This document shows, one piece after another, positions 1-10,900 of a DNA stretch of 64,000 nucleotides. The position numbers and the translations under genes are program-made. Within the stretch, counting starts at the first letter, position 1. Every line of letters starts with the position of its first letter. This DNA comes from G965230615 sp965230615 (lineage in GTDB: Bacteria; Pseudomonadota; Gammaproteobacteria; HTCC5015): the NCBI GenBank assembly GCA_965230615.1, contig OZ246012.1, forward strand, positions 3,162,001-3,226,000. The letters run 5' to 3'. Below the pieces are notes generated by a model. That model saw only the letters and a list, made by a program, of their open reading frames with translations. It was not told the DNA's origin and did not search any database.

Positions 1-1
1 G

Positions 2-163
2 CGGCGACTCTTAAAGTTGAGTCCGGCGGAGCAGGGGGCCTACTTTGATGGTTTACGCAAGAATTACACTAATCGGCATGCTTTTTCAGCGTATTCCTGC
101 CCAATAAGTGGGCATGCTAAGATTGACACTCTCATGCTGGGTTTGGGCTTTCAGCCTACATAG
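2..163 (+). CDS. 3' end of an unidentified protein, cut by the window edge
   Basis: An open frame runs in from the left edge for 53 codons and ends at a TAG at 161-163. The translation looks protein-like, with segments such as LLKLSPAEQGAYFDGLRK and a C-terminus ending GLGFQPT, and no stop interrupts it. I do not recognise the family. A TGCCCA/TGGGCA inverted repeat lies inside the frame. The stop is followed by T-rich sequence, including a run of T at about 163-170 and another at about 178-185, which would suit transcription termination. Only the sequence to the left of the window can identify it; it could also be a chance open frame. Confidence 0.45.
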   Translation, partial: RRLLKLSPAEQGAYFDGLRKNYTNRHAFSAYSCPISGHAKIDTLMLGLGFQPT

Positions 164-314
164 TTTTTTTGGCGGTCTTTTTTTTTACTTTTTTTGCTGG
201 AGCGTCATGCTTTTGCGGCAATATGCGCAGTGTTGATGGAAAGTCATAGATTCCTTGGCAATTAAACTGCATAATCGCCGCCTTTGTTCAACACCCTAGT
301 AAATAGAAGTAATT

Positions 315-2129
315 ATGACAAACAAGCTACGCAATATCGCTATTATCGCCCACGTTGACCACGGCAAAACCACACTGGTCGATCAGTTACTCAAACAATC
401 TGGCACTTTAGATCAACGCTCAGCCATGCCTGAGCGGGTGATGGACTCAAATGATCTGGAGCGTGAGCGTGGTATCACGATTCTTTCTAAAAATACGGCG
501 ATTAACTGGCAAGACTATCGTATCAATATCGTTGATACCCCAGGGCATGCCGACTTTGGTGGGGAGGTTGAGCGTATATTATCAATGGTCGATTCTGTAC
601 TGCTGCTGGTGGATGCCGTTGATGGACCAATGCCACAGACGCGCTTTGTAACGCAAAAAGCGTTTGCGCGTGGTATTCGGCCGATTGTGGTGATTAATAA
701 AATTGACCGGCCAGGAGGGCGTCCGGATTGGGTGCTCGATCAAACGTTTGATTTATTTGACCGTTTAGGTGCAAATGACGAGCAATTAGACTTCCCTGTC
801 GTGTATGCATCCGCCTTGCAAGGTTATGCCAGTAACGATGCGACTGTGCGAGAGGGTGATATGACACCGCTGTTTGAGGCGATTGTGGAGCATGTTGCGC
901 CACCGCAGGTTGATGCTGATGGCCCTTTGCAGCTGCAAGTGAGTAGCTTGGATTACGATAGCTATATGGGTCTTATGGGTATCGGACGTATTACCCGAGG
1001 GCATGTGGCTTCTAATACCGCTGTCACCATTGTCAATAGTGACGGTAAAACGCGCAATGGCCGTATGTTACAGATCTTTGGCTTTAAGGGCTTGGAGCGA
1101 GTGGAAACGCCGAAAGCCAGCGCAGGCGATATTATTGTGTTCACAGGTATCAATGATTTAAAAATATCAGATACCTTATGTGACCCTAATTCAGTCGAAG
1201 CGCTTACGCCATTAACGGTTGATGAGCCGACGGTCAGTATGACGTTTCAGGTAAACACCTCACCGTTTGCTGGCCGTGAAGGTAAATATCTGACAAGTCG
1301 CCAGATTGATGAGCGCTTACAGCAGGAATTGCTGCACAATGTTGCCTTGCGGGTGGAGCAGCTTGATGACCCTGATAAGTTTAGAGTCTCAGGACGAGGT
1401 GAATTGCACCTGGGTATCTTAATCGAAAATATGCGCCGCGAAGGCTACGAGTTGGCGGTGTCGCGTCCTGAGGTGATTGTCAAAGAAATCGATGGTGAGC
1501 CCTGTGAGCCTTATGAGCAGTTAACCGTTGATGTTGAAGAAGAAACCCAGGGTGCTGTGATGGAGCGTTTGGGTACTCGCAAAGGCGAGCTTAAAAATAT
1601 GGTGCCAGATGGTAAAGGTCGTGTGCGACTCGATTATATTATTCCATCTAGAGGCTTGATTGGCTTTCAGACGGAGTTTATGACCGCTACATCAGGCACA
1701 GGTTTGATTTACCATGTATTTGACCACTATGGGCCACAGGTGCAAGGTACCATCGCCAGCCGCAATAATGGTGTTTTGATTGCCAATGCCACGGGTAAGG
1801 CACTGGCGTATGCCTTGTTTAATTTACAAGAGCGAGGCCGTTTGTTTACCGAGCATGGTGAAGAGGTGTATGAAGGTATGGTGGTCGGTATTCATAGCCG
1901 GGATAATGATCTGGTGGTTAATCCCTTAAAGGCGAAGCAGCTGACCAATATACGCGCGGCGGGTTCAGATGAGAACCTGATATTGACGCCTGCGTTAAAA
2001 ATGACCCTGGAACAGGCGCTGGAGTTTATCGATGATGATGAGCTGGTAGAAATAACACCGAATGCGATACGTATACGTAAAAAACTGCTGCTAGAGCATG
2101 AGCGTAAGCGGGCTTCACGCAGTCAGTAG
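315..2129 (+). CDS. typA: Ribosome-associated GTPase TypA/BipA
   Basis: This is a translational GTPase of the EF-G superfamily that binds the 70S ribosome and assists 50S assembly and growth under stress. All G motifs are visible: the P-loop AHVDHGKTT at residues 12-20, RGIT at 52-55, DTPGH at 74-78 and NKID at 128-131. The rest carries the EF-G-like domains and the BipA-specific C-terminal region, with segments such as PSRGLIGFQTEFMT. At 604 residues it has the normal family length. The ATG follows a weak purine stretch (AGAAGTAATT). The gene stands alone between an unidentified upstream gene end and the REC-GGDEF pair. Identification is secure. Confidence 0.97.
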   Translation: MTNKLRNIAIIAHVDHGKTTLVDQLLKQSGTLDQRSAMPERVMDSNDLERERGITILSKNTAINWQDYRINIVDTPGHADFGGEVERILSMVDSVLLLVDAVDGPMPQTRFVTQKAFARGIRPIVVINKIDRPGGRPDWVLDQTFDLFDRLGANDEQLDFPVVYASALQGYASNDATVREGDMTPLFEAIVEHVAPPQVDADGPLQLQVSSLDYDSYMGLMGIGRITRGHVASNTAVTIVNSDGKTRNGRMLQIFGFKGLERVETPKASAGDIIVFTGINDLKISDTLCDPNSVEALTPLTVDEPTVSMTFQVNTSPFAGREGKYLTSRQIDERLQQELLHNVALRVEQLDDPDKFRVSGRGELHLGILIENMRREGYELAVSRPEVIVKEIDGEPCEPYEQLTVDVEEETQGAVMERLGTRKGELKNMVPDGKGRVRLDYIIPSRGLIGFQTEFMTATSGTGLIYHVFDHYGPQVQGTIASRNNGVLIANATGKALAYALFNLQERGRLFTEHGEEVYEGMVVGIHSRDNDLVVNPLKAKQLTNIRAAGSDENLILTPALKMTLEQALEFIDDDELVEITPNAIRIRKKLLLEHERKRASRSQ

Positions 2130-2309
2130 TGTTTCATCCAGAAAAAAAGTGGTTGGCCGCTAATACTTATAGGTAAATACGTGCTATCAATGCAAGCGTG
2201 GGCTAAAATTAGAGTTTATTTTATCTTGATTCGCTCTATACTAGTCAGATCAAGGGTATATCAAACACCTAGAGCCATGATATAGCTATTTGGGCCGTCG
2301 GGGGAATAC

Positions 2310-3446
2310 ATGACTGATAAACCTCGTTTGCTTATTGCGGATGATTCTGAAGTTGTTAGAAAAGAATTGTTTGACATACTCGAGGATGAGTTTGAACTGA
2401 TTGAGGCCGAAAACGGAGAGCAGGCCTGGACAGTATTGAACGCTGATAAAGAGATCAAGATGGTGTTTACCGATCTCACCATGCCTAATGTTGATGGCTT
2501 GGCATTGCTCAAGCGTATCCGTGCCGATGAGGACCAAACTGTAAGGTCATTGCCTGTAGTTATGATGACCGAAGCGGCCGATGATCTTAATACCGTCAAA
2601 GAATCACTGGCATCAGGCGTCACTGATCTGGTGCGCAAGCCTTTCATACCTGAATTATTAAAAGCGCGTGCTGCGGCTAATATACGGCCGGGCGACGATG
2701 GCCAGCATGTCGTGACTGCGACGGTAGACCCGTTGACTCAGTTGGCCAATGAGCCTTATTTCATGTTGCGCGGTACCAATAATCTATCGTATGCCATTCG
2801 GCATAATGAGGGTTTTGGTGTTTTGCTGGTTTCAGTGGATCACTTTGAAGAGTTGGTCAAGCAATATGAAGCCTACGTTATTGAAAGTCTGCAGGTAAAG
2901 ATTGGCTCTTACATTTCTTCTGTTGTCCGTGCTGAGGATACCGTTGCGCGCCTCAGTGAGGGCGCTTATGGCGTGTTATTAGTTGGTGTCAGTCCGCGAG
3001 GTGTTTTAGATACAGCTGAGCGTATTGCACAGAAAATTAAGAAAAAAGTAATTCGCTATTATGAAGAACGGTTTTCTGTTACTGTCAGTATGGGTGCTGC
3101 AGCACCAGTGTTAAAGCCGCATACCTCATTTGAGTTGATTTTGCGGCAGGCGCGCTCTGAATTAAATAAAGCAGTGAGTGCAGGTGGAGACCGGCTGATA
3201 GCCGACAGCGTTTATAAGAGTATTGCTGGACAAGGCGAAGATTCTGCTTATGTGCCTTCTCTCGATGAAGCACTCGACATGTTAAATAATAACCAGGGAA
3301 AACTACTCGAGCATTGCAGTGAGGAATTATTTTCCAAACTATTACCATTGCTGATTTTTTGTGATGAAAAAATGCAGTTAAATATGGTGCAGCAGATACA
3401 ACAAAGAATTAAATCTCGTCCAGGCTCAGGGGAAACCTCCCTGTAA
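2310..3446 (+). CDS. Response regulator with degenerate GGDEF domain (first of a tandem pair)
   Basis: Residues 1-120 form a receiver domain with the acidic pair D11/D12, phospho-acceptor D55 and K110. Residues about 135-300 have the diguanylate cyclase fold, starting at the recognisable DPLTQLAN, but the catalytic signature is replaced by SEGAY at 216-220, so no cyclase activity is expected. From about residue 312 there is an extra C-terminal segment beginning PSLDEALDML and containing LLPLLIFCD; its counterpart occurs in the next gene. A phosphorylation-controlled binding or scaffold role is inferred. The start follows GGGGG at about 2300. The gene lies 36 bp upstream of its paralogue, so the two are probably co-transcribed. 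No cognate histidine kinase is adjacent. Confidence 0.88.
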   Translation: MTDKPRLLIADDSEVVRKELFDILEDEFELIEAENGEQAWTVLNADKEIKMVFTDLTMPNVDGLALLKRIRADEDQTVRSLPVVMMTEAADDLNTVKESLASGVTDLVRKPFIPELLKARAAANIRPGDDGQHVVTATVDPLTQLANEPYFMLRGTNNLSYAIRHNEGFGVLLVSVDHFEELVKQYEAYVIESLQVKIGSYISSVVRAEDTVARLSEGAYGVLLVGVSPRGVLDTAERIAQKIKKKVIRYYEERFSVTVSMGAAAPVLKPHTSFELILRQARSELNKAVSAGGDRLIADSVYKSIAGQGEDSAYVPSLDEALDMLNNNQGKLLEHCSEELFSKLLPLLIFCDEKMQLNMVQQIQQRIKSRPGSGETSL

Positions 3447-3482
3447 TTGGATTGGTAGTCAGACTGAGGTTGAGGTATATGG

Positions 3483-4637
3483 ATGACTGAAAAATTACGG
3501 ATTTTAGTGGCCGATGACTCACGGGTTATCCGTAAGGCCTTTAGCAAAATCCTAAGTGATGTTTATGACTTGGTCGAAGCCGAAGATGGTGAAGCTGCTT
3601 GGGATTTGCTCAATGAAGACGATGAGATTTGTGCTGTATTTACCGATCTGAATATGCCACATTTAAGCGGCTATGGTTTGTTGGAGCGTATCCGTACCTC
3701 TGATGATGAAGAAATTAAAGCCTTGCCTGTCATATTGGTCACTGCCGCTGATGGTGATGAAGAAAAAACCAAAAATGCTTTAACTGCTGGCGCGACAGAC
3801 TATGTGCTCAAACCATTTGATTCAGTTTTTCTTAAGTCTAAGGCGCAAGCACATGTTAAACCACGTGATAAAGCGCTGGGTGATGATAAGTTAGCCACAT
3901 TGGATCCACTAACCCGGCTGGCAAATAGGGCTTACTTTCTTGAGCGAGGCGACCAGGAAATGTCGGCTGCTAATCGGCGTAAGTCAGAACTTGCATTGCT
4001 AATGGTTAGCATTGATAACTTTGCTAAATTGTTGGCGGGCACTGAAAATAAGCTTGTCAAAGGGTTGATCCGTAAACTAGGCACCTACATGTCAACAGAA
4101 GTACGCTTGGAAGATACCGTGGCGCGCGTTGATAAAGACCAGTTTGCGATTTTATTGGTTGAGGCTGACTTGCCCAATGCCAAACGTTTGGCTGAGCGCT
4201 TATGTGAAAGAATTGGGCAAAAAACAATTCGGCATAAAGAGACAACATTTAGTGTCAGTGTTAGTGTTGGTGTTTCTGCGCTGCCACCAGATATTAAACG
4301 TACCTTCAATATGATGTTGATGGACGCAGAAAGAAACTTAAAAACGGCTCAAGAGCAAGGGGGTAACTGTGTTGTGCCAGGTAGCAAGCAGGTTGAGCCA
4401 GTGCAGGAGGCAGTAGCTGTGACCACTGATGATATTGTTACGGCGAATATTCCATCGATTGATGAAGCTTTAGCCATGTTGTCCAGGCGTGAATCAAAGT
4501 TAACACCAGAGCAGGCAGATGAGGCTTTTAAACATTTACTGCCACTATTGGATTATTGTGATCGTGTATTAAAACTGGGCTTGGCTGAAAAGCTAACAGT
4601 ATTGAAAGACCGTTACCCTGGCGAAGAAAAAGAATAA
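3483..4637 (+). CDS. Response regulator with degenerate GGDEF domain (second of a tandem pair)
   Basis: This paralogue of the preceding gene has the same architecture. The receiver domain covers residues 1-120, with D11/D12, acceptor D55 and K110. A GGDEF-fold domain begins at DPLTRLAN (about 141), and its active-site loop reads DKDQF at 217-221 instead of GG(D/E)EF, so cyclase activity is not expected. The C-terminal segment from about residue 323, PSIDEALAML followed by LLPLLDYCD, matches the end of the first protein. The start codon follows GAGGT (about 3472-3476). A recent tandem duplication is inferred from the shared layout. The partners and output are not visible from the sequence. Confidence 0.88.
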   Translation: MTEKLRILVADDSRVIRKAFSKILSDVYDLVEAEDGEAAWDLLNEDDEICAVFTDLNMPHLSGYGLLERIRTSDDEEIKALPVILVTAADGDEEKTKNALTAGATDYVLKPFDSVFLKSKAQAHVKPRDKALGDDKLATLDPLTRLANRAYFLERGDQEMSAANRRKSELALLMVSIDNFAKLLAGTENKLVKGLIRKLGTYMSTEVRLEDTVARVDKDQFAILLVEADLPNAKRLAERLCERIGQKTIRHKETTFSVSVSVGVSALPPDIKRTFNMMLMDAERNLKTAQEQGGNCVVPGSKQVEPVQEAVAVTTDDIVTANIPSIDEALAMLSRRESKLTPEQADEAFKHLLPLLDYCDRVLKLGLAEKLTVLKDRYPGEEKE

Positions 4638-4670
4638 AGTATCAGTGCTTATTGGGTGAGGCTGAATTAT

Positions 4671-5759
4671 TTAGCACAGATGTTTTTTGGATAGATATTC
4701 TTCTGATTGCATTTCAATAAGGCGGCTGCTGGCGCGTTCGAACTCAAATGCCAATCGCTTACCGGTATAAATATTCTCTATCGCTGTATCAGCAGATATA
4801 ATAAGTTTAACCTGATGATCATAGAAAACATCGAGTAAATTCAGGAAGCGCCTAGCTGCATCGTTGTTTAAATCATCCATTGCCGGTAAACCTGATAAAA
4901 ATACACTATGATGCTCACAGGCAATTTCAATGTAATCGTTTTGTGAGCGTGGCGATTCACATAAGGCTTTAAATGTGAACCAAATAGCACCCTCGGCGTG
5001 ACCTTTGGTTGGAATCTGTCTGCCGTTAACCTCAATATAGCTTTTGGTGAGAGTGTCTTGGTTGGTGAGTGTTGTAAAAGCCATTTGCATATGCGATTCG
5101 ATACCTTCACTTAATGGATAATGGTATGTGCCATCTTTTCGTAAGGTGCGCAGCCGATAATCTATATTGTTATCTAAGTTGATAACATGTGTATGTGTTT
5201 TGAGTAACTCAATAGCTGGAATAAAACGTGATCGTTGTAAGCCGTCTTTATATAAGTCATCAGGTGGCCTATTAGACGTTGTAAAAAGGCTAATGCCTGC
5301 CGCAAATAGGTTTTCGAGTAGCCCTGCCATTAGCATCGCATCTGTTATATCATTAATATGGAACTCATCCAGGCAGAGAACTTTTATCTCTCTAGCGGTG
5401 TTGTCAGCAATGATTTTAAGCGGGTTACTTTGCTGTTCAAGCTGCTTAAGTTGTATATGAATATCGTTGATGAAGTGATGGAAGTGCAGTCGGCGTTTGG
5501 CACTAAAAGGCAGGCTCTCAAAAAAGATATCCATTAGCATGGTTTTGCCCCGGCCAACACCACCCCATAAATACATGCCTTTCACTGCGGATTGCTTATG
5601 CTGGCCAAGCAGTTTGCTAAAAAAAGAAGGCTGTGCATTAACATACTTGCACAAGTCTTGGTTAAGTTGATCCAGCTGCATAACAAGTGCCTGTTGTTGT
5701 GCATCAACTGTCAAGTTTTGCGCTTGGCAGCGCAGCTGATAAAGCTTGCTGGGTAACAC
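4671..5759 (-). CDS. zapE: Cell division ATPase ZapE (AFG1-like family)
   Basis: ZapE is an AAA-type ATPase that associates with the FtsZ ring in Escherichia coli; the eukaryotic AFG1/LACE1 proteins belong to the same family. The Walker A motif GGVGRGKT is at residues 66-73 and the Walker B segment CLDEFHI at about 130-136, followed by NDITDAMLM, which is typical of the family. A sensor-like TTSNRPPDDLYKDGLQR segment lies in the middle. The length of 362 residues fits. It is convergent with the second REC-GGDEF gene, with only about 33 bp between stop codons. Confidence 0.95.
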   Translation of the reverse strand: MLPSKLYQLRCQAQNLTVDAQQQALVMQLDQLNQDLCKYVNAQPSFFSKLLGQHKQSAVKGMYLWGGVGRGKTMLMDIFFESLPFSAKRRLHFHHFINDIHIQLKQLEQQSNPLKIIADNTAREIKVLCLDEFHINDITDAMLMAGLLENLFAAGISLFTTSNRPPDDLYKDGLQRSRFIPAIELLKTHTHVINLDNNIDYRLRTLRKDGTYHYPLSEGIESHMQMAFTTLTNQDTLTKSYIEVNGRQIPTKGHAEGAIWFTFKALCESPRSQNDYIEIACEHHSVFLSGLPAMDDLNNDAARRFLNLLDVFYDHQVKLIISADTAIENIYTGKRLAFEFERASSRLIEMQSEEYLSKKHLC

Positions 5760-6079
5760 CTTGGCTGATAATCCTGTATAGGCGAGTATAATTGTAAAAA
5801 GTTGCTAAGCAAAAGCCAGCTAAGGAGCCTCTGGTTTAAGTTGATGCGTCTTTGCCTCGCCTCAACCGCATGCGCTATTAAATCAGAAGTTTGGTAATTA
5901 TAAAGTATTAAGCGTTGTCAGGCGTAAACATTTTTTCGGCAACTATAAGGCAAAATAAAGTACAATCATTTAGAGTGATTTGATAGCCTTAACCGAGGAG
6001 CTGCTCGCTGTGTTTGCAGCTAGACTAGGTTAGTGTGATAAGGTAATCGCAAAGATGCAAGAACAAGAGAAGTCTGCTT
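5760..6079. other. Intergenic region between zapE and the acyl-CoA synthetase gene
   Basis: This 320-bp gap separates two divergent genes and must hold both promoters. I see no open reading frame of interest. An imperfect hairpin, AGCTGC...GCAGCT, lies at about 5999-6022, some 60 bp upstream of the synthetase start, and could be an operator or leader structure. No clear sigma-70 promoter stands out. Confidence 0.4.
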
Positions 6080-7891
6080 ATGGTTGTGAGTGAAAAAGAC
6101 GTTATTGGTCCAGAGCAAGTTAGCACTTTAACCGCCTTGTTCCGGGAAAGGGTTGCGCTGAGTCCGGATGCAGTGGCTTACAAACACTACGACTCAGCCA
6201 GTCAGCGTTGGGTGGATACGCGTTGGCGTGAGATGTCGCGAGAGCTTGGCCGTTGGCAGGCCGCACTGCAGCGAGCCAACCTTCAAGCGGGTGATAGAGT
6301 GGCGTTAATGCTGAAAAATAGTCGCGAATGGATATTGTTTGATCAAGCGGCGCTGGGCTTGGGTCTAGTGACAGTACCTATCTATATAGAAGATAGGGCA
6401 GATAATGCGGCTTATATATTGCAAGATGCCAATGTTAAGCTCATTATTGTTGAAGGCAAAACGCAATGGCAGGGGTTGTTAGCGGTTAAAGAAGGCTTGC
6501 CTACCGTAGAACATATTCTAAGCGTGGCAACAATTGAGCCAGCAGATAAGCCCAGTGACCCTCGTTTGGCTAGCATAAGTGACTGGCTGTTCGGTGTTGA
6601 GGGAGAAGTCATTGCGCAGGAGTCTGATGGCGATTCACTGGCCAGTATTGTCTACACGTCCGGTACTACCGGTCATCCTAAAGGTGTCATGCTGTCACAT
6701 CGAAATATGCTATACAACGCGTGGTATGCCAATTGCTCTGTCTCGGTTGGTCATTCCGAGTTGTTTCTATCATTCTTACCATTATCACATACCCTGGAGC
6801 GAACGGTTGGTTATTACCTGCCAATTATGATTTGTGCGCAAGTAGCATTTAATCGAGCGATTGATCTATTAGCTGAAGACCTAGTGTCACTGCGGCCAAC
6901 TGTGTTGGTTTCAGTACCTCGTATATATGAGCGTGTTTATAACCGTATTACGGCAAATGTTGCCAGTCAGTCTATCATTACCCGAACATTATTTGCGTTA
7001 ACACAAAAGGTAGGTTGGCGCCGTTTTGAATATATGCAAAAAAGCAAAGGCTGGTCACCACTTTTATTGCTTTGGCCGTTGTTAAATAAGCTGGTCGCAA
7101 GCAAAATAATTTCTCGTTTAGGTGGGCGTATCAAGGTGGCTATTTGTGGTGGTGCAGCGCTGCCGCCGACTGTTGCCAAGTTATTTAATAGTTTGGGGCT
7201 GAACTTAATGCAAGGTTATGGCTTAACAGAGTCAAGTCCTGTCATCAGTGTCAATCGTATTAAAAATAATAAGATCTCCAGTATTGGTTTGCCTTTACCG
7301 CACGTCGAGGTGCGTATTGCTGATAATGGTGAACTACAGTCAAAAAGCCTGTGCGTTATGATGGGGTATTGGAATAATGCAGCGGCCACACAGAGTGTTA
7401 TGACTGACGATGGCTGGTTGAAAACAGGTGATAAAGCCAGCATAGATGAGGATGGCTATTTATACATAACCGGTCGACTCAAGGAAATTATTGTTTTAAG
7501 CACAGGTGAAAAAGTTCCGCCAGGTGATATGGAAATGGCTGTGTTAATGGACCCTTTGTTTGAGCAGGTATTACTTATTGGGGAAGCAAGATCTTATTTG
7601 TCTGCGCTGATTGTTATTAATGAGGAAGCCTGGCGTGATGTTGCTATAGAATATGGCGTTGACCCCAGTGATGACTCAGTTTTTGAGCGTGCTGAAGTTC
7701 TGCAGCGTATGCTTGAGCGAGTCAGTGCATTGCTTAAAGCATTTCCAGGTTATGCCCAGGTGCGGGCAGTTAAGTTAATGCGGGAAGCCTGGACAGTTGA
7801 TAATGGCTTGTTGACAGCAACACTAAAAATGAAAAGACAGACTATTCAAGACAGATATGCTGAAAAGATAGAAAGTATGTATAGCCGATAA
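6080..7891 (+). CDS. Long-chain fatty acid-CoA ligase (AMP-forming, FAA1/FadD15-like)
   Basis: This is an ANL-superfamily adenylating enzyme expected to convert fatty acids to acyl-CoA through an acyl-AMP intermediate. The phosphate-binding motif YTSGTTGHPKG is at about residues 191-201. The acyl-binding and adenylate motif QGYGLTESSPV follows in the middle. The hinge region TGDKASIDEDGYLYITGR and the C-terminal lysine loop (STGEKVPP) come later. The 603-residue length and the FLPLSHTLER segment are typical of the long-chain group. The start ATG follows AGAGAAG. The substrate chain length cannot be read from the sequence. Confidence 0.9.
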   Translation: MVVSEKDVIGPEQVSTLTALFRERVALSPDAVAYKHYDSASQRWVDTRWREMSRELGRWQAALQRANLQAGDRVALMLKNSREWILFDQAALGLGLVTVPIYIEDRADNAAYILQDANVKLIIVEGKTQWQGLLAVKEGLPTVEHILSVATIEPADKPSDPRLASISDWLFGVEGEVIAQESDGDSLASIVYTSGTTGHPKGVMLSHRNMLYNAWYANCSVSVGHSELFLSFLPLSHTLERTVGYYLPIMICAQVAFNRAIDLLAEDLVSLRPTVLVSVPRIYERVYNRITANVASQSIITRTLFALTQKVGWRRFEYMQKSKGWSPLLLLWPLLNKLVASKIISRLGGRIKVAICGGAALPPTVAKLFNSLGLNLMQGYGLTESSPVISVNRIKNNKISSIGLPLPHVEVRIADNGELQSKSLCVMMGYWNNAAATQSVMTDDGWLKTGDKASIDEDGYLYITGRLKEIIVLSTGEKVPPGDMEMAVLMDPLFEQVLLIGEARSYLSALIVINEEAWRDVAIEYGVDPSDDSVFERAEVLQRMLERVSALLKAFPGYAQVRAVKLMREAWTVDNGLLTATLKMKRQTIQDRYAEKIESMYSR

Positions 7892-7920
7892 GCGCAAACG
7901 TATGCCGGCTAAATAATAAT

Positions 7921-10900
7921 TTATAAGACGGGTGGGTTGCTTAAGAAAATATCAGCTTGTTCGGTGCTAAGTGGCTTGGAAATATAGTAGCCCTGAGCAT
8001 AATGGCAGCCCATACGGCCTAAAATTTGGAATTGCCCCTGAGACTCAACACCTTCTGCAATAACTTCCATATCAAGATCATGTGCTAAATCGATAACGGC
8101 GCGGGTGATATTTAAACTGCTGCTATCGACAATCATCGATTGCACAAAGCCACGGTCAATTTTTAACATATCAACCGGTAGTTTAGTTAAGCGGCTCAAT
8201 GATGAATAGCCAACACCAAAGTCATCAATACTAATGTGTACGCCCAATTGATTGAGCACATTGAAAATTTCGGCCGAGCGGCTGGTGTTCTCCATCACAA
8301 CACCCTCAGTTAGCTCTAAGCGTATACTGTCATGTGGTAATTGGTTATCGTTTAAGGCATTACCGATAGCAGCCAGAATGGCGGTGCTGCTAAAATGTAT
8401 CGCAGACAGGTTGATATTCATTTTGAGATCTTTTGCGCCGGGGAATTTTTTACGCCAGACTTTCAGTTGCTTGGATGCTGTGCTAAGAACCCAGTGGTCA
8501 ATTTCCCGGATGATGCTCATTTCTTCTGCGAGCGTAATGAAGTCTTGTGGTTCCAAAAAGCCTTTTTGTGGATGTTGCCAGCGGACCAGCGCCTCAAAAC
8601 CGGCAATACATTTTTCCGTGATAGAGTAGATAGGCTGATAATACAAGCTCATTTCTTCGTTTTTTAGCGCGTTTCTTAAATCCGTTTCTAGCCGAAGTAC
8701 GTGTACCATTTCTTCATGCATGCGCGCATCAAAAACAGCATGTTGCGCTTTGCCTGCTTGTTTGGCGCTATACATTGCAATATCAGCGTCACGCAGAATA
8801 TCTTCTGGATTAGTGTAGCCTCGGTTGCTCAGTGCGATACCGATACTTGCACTGGTAAATGTTTCATGCTTATCTAACATGATAGGCTTGGATAAAATTT
8901 GTTGAATGCGATTGGTGATGTTGGTAGCTTCTTGGTCATCAGTGACGGCATCGAGCAAAATGGCAAACTCATCACCACCAAAGCGTGCAATATGGTCACC
9001 GGGTCGCAAGCAATGATTTAATAATTGTGCTACTTTTTCTAAAAATTTATCGCCGTAAGCATGGCCTAAAGAGTCATTAATATATTTGAAGCGGTCAAGG
9101 TCAAGAAATAAAACAGCAAATGTATAATCGTTACGTCGAGTTGCGCGTTCTATAGCATGGCTTAACAGCTTGTTGAAGAACTTGCGATTGGGTAGGCCAG
9201 TTAATGGGTCATGAAAGGCATCCTTGCGTAACTGATCTTCAACCTGACGATATTGAGTCATATCAATTGCATACATATGAACTCTATCGAGATCGCTTTG
9301 TAGATAATAATTCCATTGGAAAGTGTATGCATTAATGGATAGCTCGACTGAAACCAGTTCGCCATCACTATTAATACATTCTTTTACCAGAGACTTGTGG
9401 TTCTCAGGTAGCAAACCCTGAATGTCCGACAGCTGTAATGATTTGACCAGTTTCTCGCAAGCAGGGTTGCTAAAAATAATTCGGCCATTTAGATCGGCCG
9501 TCATAATCATATTCGGGTTTTCAAGCGCAATACGAGCAAGGATCTGGTTGTCAGACTCCATGCGTTGTCGCTCCATTTCAACACCGGCTCGGGCTGCAAA
9601 AATTTTCAGGATTTGCAATTCGCGTGCATCAGCATCCAAGTGTTTGGTGCTCATAACAGCAATATGGCCTAAGATTTGTTTATTGTTATCAAGAATGGGA
9701 ATTGCTAAATAACCTTCAATATTTTTTTCTTTAAGCCATTGGTTTTCTGGAAATGCTTTATAGACTTTATGCGGGTAATGGATGATTTGTTCATCTCTCT
9801 CTGGGTCAAAGTCCGCATCTTGTTGTCGGTATTCGAAAGGTTGTAAAAACTCAGTTTTATGTAAAGCGGTATGTACTTTAAAGTGATTATGATCAACTAC
9901 TTCTGCAATAAGACAATAGTCGGCCTCAAAAACACTGGATAAATGCTTAAGCAAAGAGCGGAAATAATCTTTACCTGTCTTACTGACCGTGCCTTCGAGT
10001 ACCGCTTGTAGTGCTGCTTCATTTTGTTTGCGTTCGAGAACACTGGCGATGGAGTTGGCGGCAATACGTAGCGCGTCTACTTCAGCAGTAGACCAGACCC
10101 GTGATTCATTGCAAGTATCAAAGCCTAGGAATCCCCACCACTTAGCATCAACGAAAACAGGAACAATTGCGGTTGACTGTACCTCAAGTTTCTTATAGAA
10201 GCGTTGTTCGCTTTCAGTGAAGTCGGTGATTTGTCCAACAATAATACCGCCATTGCTGAGTGTTTCTTTAAAGCGTTCGAGGCCTGCATTTTGTAAAGAA
10301 AGACTTTTGAATTCTGATTGCTTGATGTAAGGGCTGATGTTTGTATTTACCCATTCAAACAGCAAGCTTGATAATTGGTCGCCTGCCAGATCGGTATGGT
10401 TGTTAAATAGATAAGCATGACTAACGTTGGCGGCTTGGCCAAGCTCGGCTAGTACCTCTTGCATGACATCTTGCCAATTCGCTGCATCAATTAAGGTTTT
10501 GGTTGCTTTAGAGGTAGCCGACAGAATCATATCGCGGCTGCGTAGCTCTTTGGCGGTTTTAACAATGACGCTTATATCATCATCATCGTTGTTATTAGTG
10601 TCGATCGAAGATAGAACTTCTTTGCCGTGTTGCTGGGTTTGTTCCAGCAATACTTCACGAGTATTCTTTAAGCGGAACTCAGTGGATTGCCTGCCCCAGA
10701 GGGAGGCTAGCATTGTGGCAATCGCCTGGATAAAGTCAACGCTGTTTGCCAGGGAGGTATTGCTTTCGTTTTGGTAAACCGCTAATACGCCGAGTTGTTT
10801 GTCACCTGCAATAATAGGAGCACAAATACCGTTATCGACTTTATTTTTGCGTAAGTGAGACGATGGTTTAAAGCGCTTCTCTTTACGCAGATCAGCTATA

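Noticed and set aside
694..1153. Several minus-strand frames inside typA and similar antisense frames in other genes
   Set aside because: They lie fully within secure genes, lack starts with ribosome binding sites and encode no recognisable protein.
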